In this document: positions 27,000 through 35,425 of the stretch, piece after piece
How positions within the stretch are numbered: position 1 is the first letter of the stretch
How the letters are laid out: every line of letters starts with the position of its first letter
Translations under genes and position numbers: made by a program
Source: G965197715 sp965247615
GTDB lineage: Bacteria > Chloroflexota > Dehalococcoidia > Lucifugimonadales > UBA1127
DNA length: 64,000 bases
Assembly (NCBI GenBank): GCA_965247615.1
Contig: OZ252022.1
Location: 2,604,001-2,668,000, forward strand
Reading direction: 5' to 3'
The notes under the pieces: model-generated
Told to the model about the DNA's origin: nothing
Databases searched by the model: none
The model's input: only the letters and a program-made list of their open reading frames with translations

Positions 27000-28039
27000 A
27001 GCTTGTACTTCCCGAGAAGGCCCTGCGGCCTGAAGAGCATGAGCAGGACGAGCATGACGCCAAGGACCACCTGCCTGGCCTGGCCGACGTGCTCGTTGGG
27101 GAGGAATGGCAGGAAGCGCATGCCCTCTTCCAGGAGCACAAAGGCCAAGGCGCCGAGCAGGGAACCACCGATGGTGGCGAGCCCACCGAGGATCACGATG
27201 GACACGAGAAGGATGGACTCCAGAAGGACAAAGGAGTTGGGGTCGATGAAGCTGGTCCAGCTGCTGAAGAGGCCCCCGGCGAGTCCAGCCATCATGGCCG
27301 AAATCACCCAGACGGCCAGCTTGTAGTGAGTTGCCTGGTAGCCAAAGACCTCTATGGCCTGCTCGTCCTCCCGGATGGCGGTGAGCACGCGTCCAAAGGA
27401 GGAGGTGACGATGAACCAAGAGGTGAAGGCAACGAGTGCAAGGAACAGGAGGACGAGGAGCAGGAACTCCAAGGGGTCGTCGAAGATCCAGCCGCCGATG
27501 GCGGGGGTGGCAATCTCGTGGATGCCGAAGGCCCCGCGGGTAAGGCTCCGCCAGTTGAGGAAGACGTTGAAGGCGATGATGGCAAAGCCAAAGGAGACGA
27601 GGACGAAGATGTCGTCCCGGAAACGGTTGAAGACGAGGCCGACGGCCAGCGCCACGACGCCGGCCATGAGGATTCCCACGGGCAGGGCGGCGAAGAAGGG
27701 CCAGGCCAGGACGGGTATCGCCTCCGTGCGCAGCTGTTCGTAGGAGGGGTTGGAGGTGAGGATGGCGACGGAGTAGGCGCCGATGCCAAAGAAGCCGATG
27801 TGCCCCACGGAGAGCAGGCCGGTGTACCCAACGACGAGGTTCAGACTTACGGCGAGGATGGCCCAGATGCCGAAGACGGTCCCAAGGGTGACGGCGAACC
27901 CGGTGCCCTGCCAGAGCATGAACGCGACGGCCCAGATGATGATGAGCAGCGTTGCGGACGGCCCAAGGTTGCCCCGGAAGAGGAGCCACGCCTCGCGGGG
28001 GTGGCGCACCATGGACGCCAGACGCCTGTGAACCCGCAC
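26996..28039 (-). CDS. livM: Branched-chain amino acid ABC transporter permease LivM
   Basis: 347 residues with about eight to ten spans and the LivM family motifs VGYTGLLSVGHIGFFGIGAY and AIREDEQAIEVFGYQ (EAA loop). Lies 16 bp after livH and overlaps livG. Forms the channel with LivH for branched-chain or other amino acids or amides. Confidence 0.93.
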   Translation of the reverse strand: MRVHRRLASMVRHPREAWLLFRGNLGPSATLLIIIWAVAFMLWQGTGFAVTLGTVFGIWAILAVSLNLVVGYTGLLSVGHIGFFGIGAYSVAILTSNPSYEQLRTEAIPVLAWPFFAALPVGILMAGVVALAVGLVFNRFRDDIFVLVSFGFAIIAFNVFLNWRSLTRGAFGIHEIATPAIGGWIFDDPLEFLLLVLLFLALVAFTSWFIVTSSFGRVLTAIREDEQAIEVFGYQATHYKLAVWVISAMMAGLAGGLFSSWTSFIDPNSFVLLESILLVSIVILGGLATIGGSLLGALAFVLLEEGMRFLPFLPNEHVGQARQVVLGVMLVLLMLFRPQGLLGKYKL

Positions 28040-28055
28040 GTCGGTAGCTATGGGT

Positions 28056-29426
28056 CTACTTCCTTGGTATGAGGCCCTTGGGCCAGAATGATAGGAAGAG
28101 GATGAGGAGGACGAAGGAGATTGCGTCCTTCCATTCTCCGGCCAGGTCCCAGATGCCGAACTGCTCCACGAGTCCGAGGACGAAACCGCCGACGAGGGCG
28201 CCGTAGAGGTTGCCTATGCCGCCAACTACGGATGCAATCCAGCCCTTCAGAAGGAGCAGCAGGCCCATCCTGGGCTGGATGGCGGTATCGTGGCCGCTCA
28301 ACAGACCGGCCATGGCAGCGAAGACGGCGCCAATGAAGAATACGATGGCGATGACGACGGTGGTGTCTATCCCGACGATCTTGGACACCTCTTCGTCGTC
28401 GCCGATGGCGCGCACGGACTTTCCGAATGCGGTCCGCTTGAGAAGGAGAAGGAGGGCCAAGAAGCCCACGAGGGCAACACCGACGGTGAAGAGGTTGAAC
28501 CCCTTGATGTTTGCCCCGGCAATGGTCCATGGGGTGCTGCCAAAGGCTTCGGGGAGAGGTCGCGGCGTGCTCTGAAAGACGATGATGATGAGGGCTGTGA
28601 TGGTCAGGATGACGCCGAGGGAGGCGACAAGCATGATGAGGGGGGAGCGGGCCCGCTGGCGCATGTGAAAGTAGAGGCCCCTATAGAGGGCCATGCCCAC
28701 GCAGCCGGCAAGCAGGCATGACACGACCCAGCTCAGATAGAGGTTGGTCCCGGGGGCGTTGGCGACGAGGAAGCCGCAGAACGCGCCGGCAGCCGCCGCG
28801 GGGACGTAGAACGCCGCGGAGGCGGCTTGGGACCGCATCCGTCGATACGCTCGATGGAGGACCCAGAGCAGGGTGAGGGCCGCGAGCAGGGCGACCGCGG
28901 GGCTGAGCATGACGTTGAGCGCGCCGGGAAAGGCGAGGACGAGCCCGGTGTAGACGCCGGCGCCGGCGGACATCAGGGCGCCCAATCCACGCAGAAGTCG
29001 GTGGTCGAGGCGAGCGCGGAGACGTGGATAGAGGCTCACGTGGAGGACCCAGGCAACAACGCCTGCTACGACAGCGGCGAGGATGATGTTGACGTAGAGG
29101 TCGTTGACGTGGTACTGGCCCGCCACGACGTCACGCGACCTGAGGTAGAAGACGCCGTAGGCGCCCAGGGCCGCGGCTGCGCCGTAGTAGAGGTCGAAGA
29201 ACCACACGGTGCTGTAGACAACGGTGAAGCCCATGGCCAGGAGGGCGTAGACGGCGCCCACGGCGAGGCCATTGAAGGTGAACTGCAGCGCCTGGTGTGG
29301 GGATTGGCCGATCTTCCAGCCAATGTAGGCCATGGCCAGGGTGACGGCGGCGATGGCCAAGAACTGACTTCCCCTGAGATGGAGCTTTGCGGGAAGGCGG
29401 TCCTGAATATTACGTTGGCTCAGCAA
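28056..29426 (-). CDS. livH: Branched-chain amino acid ABC transporter permease LivH, enlarged
   Basis: 456 residues, against about 290-310 in the family. The LivH start pattern (FNGLAVGAVYALLAMGFTVVY, residues about 50-75) and the C-terminal half with EAA loop AIGDDEEVSKIVGID are normal. Between about residues 100 and 260 there is extra sequence with four or five hydrophobic stretches. It seems to repeat the local pattern: AWVLHVSLYPRLRAR then RGLGALMSAG near the start, and GMALYRGLYFHMRQR then LIMLVASLG near the end. An internal duplication is therefore likely. Confidence 0.88.
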   Translation of the reverse strand: MLSQRNIQDRLPAKLHLRGSQFLAIAAVTLAMAYIGWKIGQSPHQALQFTFNGLAVGAVYALLAMGFTVVYSTVWFFDLYYGAAAALGAYGVFYLRSRDVVAGQYHVNDLYVNIILAAVVAGVVAWVLHVSLYPRLRARLDHRLLRGLGALMSAGAGVYTGLVLAFPGALNVMLSPAVALLAALTLLWVLHRAYRRMRSQAASAAFYVPAAAAGAFCGFLVANAPGTNLYLSWVVSCLLAGCVGMALYRGLYFHMRQRARSPLIMLVASLGVILTITALIIIVFQSTPRPLPEAFGSTPWTIAGANIKGFNLFTVGVALVGFLALLLLLKRTAFGKSVRAIGDDEEVSKIVGIDTTVVIAIVFFIGAVFAAMAGLLSGHDTAIQPRMGLLLLLKGWIASVVGGIGNLYGALVGGFVLGLVEQFGIWDLAGEWKDAISFVLLILFLSFWPKGLIPRK

Positions 29427-29536
29427 AGGGTCCCACCCATGCGGCTACGCCCGCAGCGATGGCCGACCTTTCCAGTCGACATTATATAGCGTCCAGGGTA
29501 GACGCCGGCGAACCCGAAACGCCTTGTGCTGGTGAT

Positions 29537-29576
29537 ACGGTGGGGTTGGCCTTCCGGCCGCAGCCAACCCCACCGT
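29537..29576 (-). terminator. Stem-loop between livJ and livH
   Basis: A perfect 14-bp inverted repeat (ACGGTGGGGTTGGC, 12-base loop, complement) lies 20 bp after the livJ stop, inside the 170-bp spacer before livH. No clear U-run follows on the minus strand. Probably an attenuator or mRNA-stabilising hairpin that favours the binding protein, as at aapJ and pstS. Confidence 0.65.
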
Positions 29577-29596
29577 GGTGGGATGGGTGTCCGGCG

Positions 29597-30778
29597 CTAC
29601 CCGGTTGGAGCGGGGCCCAAGACCCGGTAGCCCTGGTTGTCTTCGGTCCTCTCGGCGACCGGCAGGACCTGTACGACGACGTTGGCAAGGCCGACAACCT
29701 CGCCGTTTTCGTCGAACCGATAGCTGTCTCCGATGGCGCCGCTCCAGGTGATGCCGTAGAGACAGTCGCGGAAGCCGTCGGCGTCCTGGTCGTCGTCGGA
29801 TATCCTGAGGCACTCGGCGGTGATGTACACGTTGTCATAGGCGGAGCCGATGTACCAGGGCAGGGTGACGTACTGGTAGCGGGCCCTGAATTTGGAGAGG
29901 ACGTCCTGAGCCTTGGCATTCGCCGGGTCCAGCTCCGCAGTGATGGCCTTGAGGCCCGTGGCAGCCTCGCCTGCGACCTCGAGGGCCGTGGCGCCGATGG
30001 GGACGACCTCCGAGTAGAGGGGGCCTTCATAGCCCAACTCACGAATCTGCTTGAGGATGGTGCCGCCACTGGACTCGGACTGCGCGGCGATGTGAATGGC
30101 GTCAGGGTTGGCGCCGATGAGCTTGGTGAGCTGGCTCCGGAAGTCGGTGGCGTCGGAGCCGTAGCGCTCCTCGGCCACGACGCGGCCGCCGCGTTTTTCA
30201 AACTGGGCAACGGAGGTACGGCGCACGCCCTCGGCGTAGTCGGTGGTCTCGGTGATGGTAGCCAGCGTGCGGATACCGTCGGCCCAGAGGACGTTGCCGG
30301 TGTCAATTCCCAGCTGAAGGTCGCTCATGGCGGTACGGAAGATGTAGTCCCCGGCGCGGGCGATGTCGGGGTTGGTCGCCAGTCCTGAGAAGAGGACCAC
30401 GCCGTCTTCTTCGGCGAGGGGTGCGGCGCCGAGCATTGCGCCACTGCACGAGGTGCCGAGGATGATCCTCACGCCGTCCACGTCGGTCAGCTTCTTGTAT
30501 GCGGTGATGGAGTCCTGGGCGCTGCACTTGGAGTCTTCGACAATCAGCTCCAGGGTGCGCCCGTTGATGCCTCCCGCAGCGTTGATCTCGTCCACAGCCA
30601 GCTGCTTGGCCTGGACGGCGACGTTGCCGTAGGTCTCGCCGGGGCCGGTGACGGACTCCATCACGCCAATCTTGAAGGTGTCGCCTCCGCCGCCGTCCCC
30701 GTTGCAGCCCAAGGCCGCGAGGGTCAGCAACGCCAAGACACCAAATAGACCCACCCATGCCGTGCGTAGTACTCTCAT
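29597..30778 (-). CDS. livJ: Branched-chain amino acid ABC transporter, substrate-binding lipoprotein
   Basis: 393 residues from the ATG at 30778, with GGGAGG four bases before it; the frame continues 25 codons upstream without signal-peptide features. Lipobox LAALGC ends the signal. The periplasmic-binding fold (type I) is recognised by FKIGVMESVTGPGETYG, AVDEINAAGGINGR and ILGTSCSGAMLGAAPLAEE. First gene of livJHMGF. Confidence 0.92.
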   Translation of the reverse strand: MRVLRTAWVGLFGVLALLTLAALGCNGDGGGGDTFKIGVMESVTGPGETYGNVAVQAKQLAVDEINAAGGINGRTLELIVEDSKCSAQDSITAYKKLTDVDGVRIILGTSCSGAMLGAAPLAEEDGVVLFSGLATNPDIARAGDYIFRTAMSDLQLGIDTGNVLWADGIRTLATITETTDYAEGVRRTSVAQFEKRGGRVVAEERYGSDATDFRSQLTKLIGANPDAIHIAAQSESSGGTILKQIRELGYEGPLYSEVVPIGATALEVAGEAATGLKAITAELDPANAKAQDVLSKFRARYQYVTLPWYIGSAYDNVYITAECLRISDDDQDADGFRDCLYGITWSGAIGDSYRFDENGEVVGLANVVVQVLPVAERTEDNQGYRVLGPAPTG

Positions 30779-31204
30779 GAAGCCTCCCTTCCACAGGACT
30801 GGATTGTGTTTTGCCCCTGCTTCCGGTGTGCCTGTGCCCCTATTCAGTACCACCTGCGAGCGGACGCTGACCCCCCAGGCCCCTGCGCATGGAACCTCCT
30901 TCGCCGACTGCGGCCTGCGCTGGGATCCTCCGCAACCCGGCGCTGGAGTCTTTCGTCAGCCGCCTCTGCCGCTCGCCCGGCGGGCCCGCGACGGTAGTGT
31001 ATCACTCCTGCCAACCTGCTTGCGAGGCCTGGCGCGCTCGATTCGGTATGGCCTACGGCGGCTTTGGGCATGGAGCGCGCGGCGACTCGCTCTATGCTCT
31101 TAACAGGCTATTCACAGCCATCTGTTTGCCGTCGTTTAACAATCTGGAAACATGGCGTTAAACCTCCGGTGTTCCAATAGTTGTAGGAAGCATAGGAGAG
31201 CTAG
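30779..31204. other. Intergenic region with a short inverted repeat
   Basis: No gene is recognised between livJ and the broken HAD gene, which diverge here. GTTTAAC at 31134-31140 and GTTAAAC at 31157-31163 form a 7-bp inverted repeat 42 bp before the HAD start and could be an operator; support is weak. The half next to livJ is GC-rich and the half next to the HAD gene less so. Confidence 0.35.
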
Positions 31205-32745
31205 ATGAATACGGTCAATTGGATGGAGCGGCTGGCCTCGCACTACGAGGTGATGCGCAGCCGATACCCGGAAGAGAAGCTGATCATCCTGTTTGACATC
31301 GACGGCACGATACTGGACACGCGCTACCTGGTCCTCTCCGTCCTCCAGTCCTGCGATGCGGCCCACGGAACGACTTATTTCCGAGACCTTCGCATATCGG
31401 AAGTGACGACGCATGAGGACAACGTTCGGGAGCTGTTGGCACGGTTGGGGCTCTGACCGCGAGCGGATCGCAGCTTGGTATGAGCGGGTGTACTGGTCGC
31501 CAGAGGCGGTGCTGCGGGCCCATCGGCCCTTCTCCGGCGTCAGCTGGAGGATCGCAGCTTGGTATGATGCGGTGGTTCCATCGGCCCTTCTCCGGCGTCA
31601 TGGAGGTCATGCGGTGGTTCCAGATACAGCCCAATACGTTCGTGGGGCTGAACACAGGCCGGCCTGAGGCGATCCGCGCCGGGACGCTGGACTGTCTGAA
31701 TGAGCTGGGCAAGGAGTACAAGGTCAACTTCACGAGCGACCTGCTCCACATGAAGCCAGACCCCCGGGACCGGAGCGTCCCGCAGGTGAAGGCGGCTGGG
31801 ATTCTGCGGTTCCAGCGCGCGGGATACCGGGTGTTTGCCGCAGTGGACAACGAACCGGCCAACCTGGCGGCGATCGCCGAGGTGGACCCTTCCTACGAGA
31901 TCATGCTGCTTCACGCCGACACGATCTTCGAGTCCCAACGGAAGGCGCTGCCGCCGCACTCTGTCAGCGGAGACGTGTACGACCTCACACACCTGGCCCA
32001 GGAGACGAACCTGCCGCGCCACGTCCAGCTTGTGTGGCACGGGATCAACGACGCGCGAAACCTGCGCCAGTTCCTGGCGTCCAACCTGGCATGGGGCGAG
32101 GCAGACGTGCGATTGGACCCAGCGTCCGAGCAGCTGGTGCTCCGGCACGACCCCCTGGACGGCGCCCATCCCTGCCGGCGGCAAGACCTGCTGCCGCTGG
32201 AAGACGTGCTGGAGTCCGTGGGAGCATTCGGCAAGTCCATCAAGCTGGACCTGAAGGAAGGCGGCTCGGTGATTCACGAAAGCCTGGCCGCCCTCAGGGA
32301 CGCCAGCTTCGACGACTCCCGGGTCTGGTTCAACGCCAACGCCAATGTGCTGGGAAGAGAGGGGTTCGCGGTCCTACAAGACGCCTACCCCTCCGCCATC
32401 ATCCAGAGCGCCATCGACTCCATGGTCCCCATCCTGCTGAATAGGCCCGAGGAGGGGCTGGAGCTCCTGGAGGAGTTGCGCTCTTGGGGTATCAACCGGG
32501 TGTCGGTCAAGTGGAACACGCCGGAGATGAGCAGGTTGGTGGAGCAGCTGGACTCCTGGGGATTTGAGACCAACATCTACAACGTGCCGGACTTGAAGGC
32601 CTTCCTGAAGGCGGCGCTTCTCCTGCCCCGGTCCATCACGTCCGACTTCAACTTCCCGCAGTGGCACTACTTCGGCAGGGGTTCGGGCGAGGAAGGGAAG
32701 TACCACGAGTACTCCATCAAGAGCGAGGCGCTCCTGACCAAGTGA
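31205..32745 (+). pseudogene. Broken HAD-hydrolase / FAM151-like fusion gene
   Basis: The N-terminal 83 codons encode a HAD phosphatase start with the nucleophile motif FDIDGTIL. A one-base T insertion near 31452-31454 then gives TGA at 31454. The reading continues one frame over (DRERIAAWYERVYW...HRPFSGV) until a 58-bp insertion (31543-31600), after which it resumes in a third frame to the stop at 32745. Removing the 59 extra bases restores one frame of about 493 codons. The C-terminal half (LVWHGINDARNL, GEADVRLD, IKLDLKEGG) resembles the FAM151/menorin (DUF2181) family, a relative of glycerophosphodiesterase barrels; that identification is tentative. Confidence 0.7.
31543..31600 (+). repeat. 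58-bp patchwork insertion made of copies of flanking DNA
   Basis: The insertion contains a 19-bp copy of 31465-31483 (at 31549-31567), then a 14-bp copy of 31609-31622 (at 31567-31580), then a 22-bp copy of 31521-31542 (at 31579-31600). All copies are direct. This looks like serial template switching during replication or repair; an assembly artefact cannot be excluded from one sequence. Confidence 0.75.
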
Positions 32746-32911
32746 CCGGGCGGCGCGCGGCAGACTTCCGCTTGGGGGCACGCCGCGACGCTAAGCGCGG
32801 GTTGTCCTTCTGCCGGTCTATGGCCCGTTGAAGCTGGTCGAGGGACACAGATTGTCCGGTGCGGGAGTCTTCCCACTCATCCCCAGCCGGCGATAGCTTG
32901 CGGCGCTGCAT
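32717..32911 (-). CDS. Possible small protein downstream of the amidohydrolase
   Basis: 64 codons beginning four bases after the amidohydrolase stop, in the same direction. The sequence is polar and coherent in its first half (GDEWEDSRTGQSVSLDQLQRAIDRQK) and basic in its second. There is no clear ribosome site and it overlaps the end of the HAD-like gene by 29 bases. I recognise no family; it may be chance. Confidence 0.3.
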   Translation of the reverse strand: MQRRKLSPAGDEWEDSRTGQSVSLDQLQRAIDRQKDNPRLASRRAPKRKSAARRPVTWSGAPRS

Positions 32912-32914
32912 CGC

Positions 32915-33844
32915 TCAGAGGTCAAGGCCGAAGACGCGGATGGCGTTCGCGGAGAAGATGGCGTCGCGCTGGGCATCGCTCAGGCGCGGGAGAGCCTGCA
33001 CGCTGACGGGCGGGGTGTAGTCGCCCATGCCGAAGGGGTAGTCGCTGCCGAGCATCACCCGCTCGGGGCCCACGGTGTCGACAAGGTAGCTCAGCACGGG
33101 CGTGCTGTGGGTAAGGGTGTCGAAGTAGAGCTTGGAGAAGTACTCGGAGGGAGGCCTGGTGATGGGTGTATCGAGGATGAGGTGCTGGCGCCAGGCGTGC
33201 TCCCAGCGCCCGCGGAGGAGGGGACAAGTGCCGCCGCCGTGGGCGAGGACGAAGCGGAGGCCGGGCATTTCGTCGAGCACACCGCCGAAGATGAGGCAGC
33301 CCGCGGCCACGGCGGTATCGCTGGGGTTGCCGATGATGTTGTTCATGAAGAACTGGCCGAGGCGGTCGGCGCCCAGAACGTTCTGGGGGTGAACGAAGGC
33401 GGCGATGTCGAGCTCCTCCATCTTGCGGTAGAGGGGTGCGAACCGCGGCTCGTGGAGGTTTTCGCCCTTGACGTTCGTCAAGATCTCCGCGCCCCGGAAG
33501 CCGAGCTCTTTGACGCAGCGTTCCAGCTCGGCGGCGGCGGCTTCCGGCTCCTGCATGGGCAGGGTGGCGAGGGGAATGAAGCGGCGGGAGCCCGCCACGG
33601 CCTCGGCGGTGGCGTCGTTCATCTGCCGGCAGACAGCGACGTCCGAGTTTTGCACGTTGGGGGGAGCGGAGACGAGCTGGACGTCGACGCCGCGCTCGTC
33701 CATGTCCCTGACGCGCTGGTCGAGGTCGGAGAGGCTGTCGCGCATGTTGGCTGGGGGGCCGAAGCCGCTGCGCTGGCTGGCGAGCTCCGGGAGGGACGAG
33801 GGGATGTAGTGTGCGTGCACGTCGATGCGCAGGGTGTACGTCAT
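32915..33844 (-). CDS. Amidohydrolase-2 family metal-dependent hydrolase/decarboxylase
   Basis: 309 residues from the ATG at 33844, with GAGG six bases upstream; the 33 upstream codons in frame look non-coding. The N-terminal metal motif is IDVHAHYIP. Conserved parts of the ACMSD-like barrel follow: FRGAEILTN, FVHPQNVLG, RFVLAHGGGTCP and VMLGSDYPFGMGD (metal Asp). Such enzymes decarboxylate or hydrolyse aromatic acids and lactones. One of three members in the window. Confidence 0.88.
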   Translation of the reverse strand: MTYTLRIDVHAHYIPSSLPELASQRSGFGPPANMRDSLSDLDQRVRDMDERGVDVQLVSAPPNVQNSDVAVCRQMNDATAEAVAGSRRFIPLATLPMQEPEAAAAELERCVKELGFRGAEILTNVKGENLHEPRFAPLYRKMEELDIAAFVHPQNVLGADRLGQFFMNNIIGNPSDTAVAAGCLIFGGVLDEMPGLRFVLAHGGGTCPLLRGRWEHAWRQHLILDTPITRPPSEYFSKLYFDTLTHSTPVLSYLVDTVGPERVMLGSDYPFGMGDYTPPVSVQALPRLSDAQRDAIFSANAIRVFGLDL

Positions 33845-33988
33845 AGCAAACCTCACTTGCGAATAGTCGTGGGTATTGTACGCCGAGTGGCGGTCCGACG
33901 GCGCAAAGGGGCGGCGGGCCCTACGTCCTCTTTGGATGTTCACCAGACCATGAATGGGCCGTCATCCTGGTTCGCTCCCCAAGGTCTG

Positions 33989-35197
33989 TCAACGCGAGGT
34001 GCTAGCCTCCTGCGCCTCCTGACGCCGGATGAACTCGTCCAGCAGCGGAACCGCCAGCGAGTAGCGCCCCCATCGATTCTTGTAGACGAGCCCCGCCTCA
34101 CCCAGCGTGACGAGCATCTGGCTCACATGGCTGGCGCTAAATGGCCGTGAGGAGTGCTTGGACGCGGCGACGATGTCCTGGACAGTGAACTCTCCGGCAG
34201 CCTTCTTCACGTGAGCGATGATAGTAAGGAGGTCGCGCTGCCTGTCGGTGGCCCTGGCCCACCGTCCTGCGAAGAAGTCAGCGTCCAACTTCCGCATGAT
34301 ATCGTCCATCGGGATAGCAGCACCTGGCGTGTGAATCCAGATGTCGAACGCCTCCTTGCACACGTACTGGACAAAGTAGGGGTACCCCAGGCTCGCCTCG
34401 TAGATGAGCTGGAGAGATTGCTGCGAGAAACTCACGGGCGACCGGGCTTGCTCGACGGGCTTGAGAACCGCGTCATCGCAGTCCTTCCGGCTCAGCCGGT
34501 CCAGCGTTACGACATGGAACATGCGCTCGGCGAACGTTCGAGCCTCGACGAGTTTTGGGAAGAGGGTAGGCAAGCCGGCGAGCACGAGCATGAAGGGGAC
34601 GCCCTTGCGTTGGATGGATTGAAACACGTCTAGGAGCAGGGACAGGGGGTGCTGGTCCCGGGCTGGGTGGTTGGCCAGGTTCTGCGCCTCGTCGTAAGCG
34701 AAGACGATGCCGCGGATGCCGTTCAGCTGGACTGTGTCCCGGGTCATCTCAAGGATCGCCTTCAGCTTGTCCGAGGTCAGCCCCGGCGTTCCGTCCCAGA
34801 TGGCCCGCAGTGTCTCGAAGTTCAGTGTTAGGGGCGTGGTCTCCTCGCGGGCCGTCAGTCCTGCGTGCCGCACGCGCTGATTGCCGATCTTGAACGTGGA
34901 GGTGGCGACGGCAAGGTCGGCGCACAGCCTGGTGGAGAGGTTCTCCTCGTTAAGGCTCGACGTTTCCGAGAGGTCGTTGCCAATCCAGAGCCATCTGTGG
35001 GCGATGGCCATCGGCTCAAGGATGTTCAGGAGCACCGTCTTGCCGACGCCTCGGAGGCCCGTGAGCACGAGGTTGTCCACGATGACTTGCTGTTGCAATA
35101 GCCGCTCGAACTCCTGTTTCTCCAGCTCGCGCCCGGCCAGGTAAGGCGGCGGGTGGCCCGCGCCAGGGCGGAACGGGTTCTGTGCGGGAGTCGTCAT
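33989..35197 (-). CDS. AAA-type ATPase with C-terminal winged helix (ORC/STAND-like)
   Basis: 402 residues. Walker A GLRGVGKT at 47-54, Walker B IVFAYDEAQNL near 170, arginine-rich sensor region, then a C-terminal region (about 320-395) that reads as a winged helix (DIVAASKHSSRPFSASHVSQMLVTLGEAGLV). The domain order resembles archaeal-type ATPases and ORC/Cdc6-like proteins that occur alone in bacterial accessory regions. It has its own AT-rich promoter. Function unknown; DNA binding and ATP-dependent switching are inferred. Confidence 0.75.
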   Translation of the reverse strand: MTTPAQNPFRPGAGHPPPYLAGRELEKQEFERLLQQQVIVDNLVLTGLRGVGKTVLLNILEPMAIAHRWLWIGNDLSETSSLNEENLSTRLCADLAVATSTFKIGNQRVRHAGLTAREETTPLTLNFETLRAIWDGTPGLTSDKLKAILEMTRDTVQLNGIRGIVFAYDEAQNLANHPARDQHPLSLLLDVFQSIQRKGVPFMLVLAGLPTLFPKLVEARTFAERMFHVVTLDRLSRKDCDDAVLKPVEQARSPVSFSQQSLQLIYEASLGYPYFVQYVCKEAFDIWIHTPGAAIPMDDIMRKLDADFFAGRWARATDRQRDLLTIIAHVKKAAGEFTVQDIVAASKHSSRPFSASHVSQMLVTLGEAGLVYKNRWGRYSLAVPLLDEFIRRQEAQEASTSR

Positions 35198-35233
35198 GCG
35201 GGCACTTGTTATCCTTGTGTAGTGGTATCTATA

Positions 35234-35263
35234 AATTTAGACCATTAGATAAATAGATGTCAA
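35234..35263 (-). promoter_or_regulatory. Promoter of the AAA ATPase gene
   Basis: On the minus strand a perfect -35 TTGACA (35263-35258) and a -10 TAAATT (35239-35234) are 18 bp apart. They lie in a strikingly AT-rich patch (about 35215-35265) within otherwise GC-rich DNA. The expected transcript start is roughly 30 bp before the ATG at 35197. Confidence 0.6.
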
Positions 35264-35425
35264 CATTGCCAGATGGGGTCTCGGGAATTCCGCGCCCCTC
35301 AATCCCTCCTCCCACGGGAAGGCAGGGCTACATTCCTCATGGGCGGAGATGCCCGCCATCAGGACCGCCACAATCACGCACCCGACCCCACGTCGTCTCG
35401 ATCACGTGGAAGGAGGGGCAGCCCG

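Noticed and set aside
26999..27989. Upstream extension of the livG frame to 27989
   Set aside because: It lies over livM on the same strand, and the livG ATG at 26999 overlaps the livM stop in the usual ATGA way.
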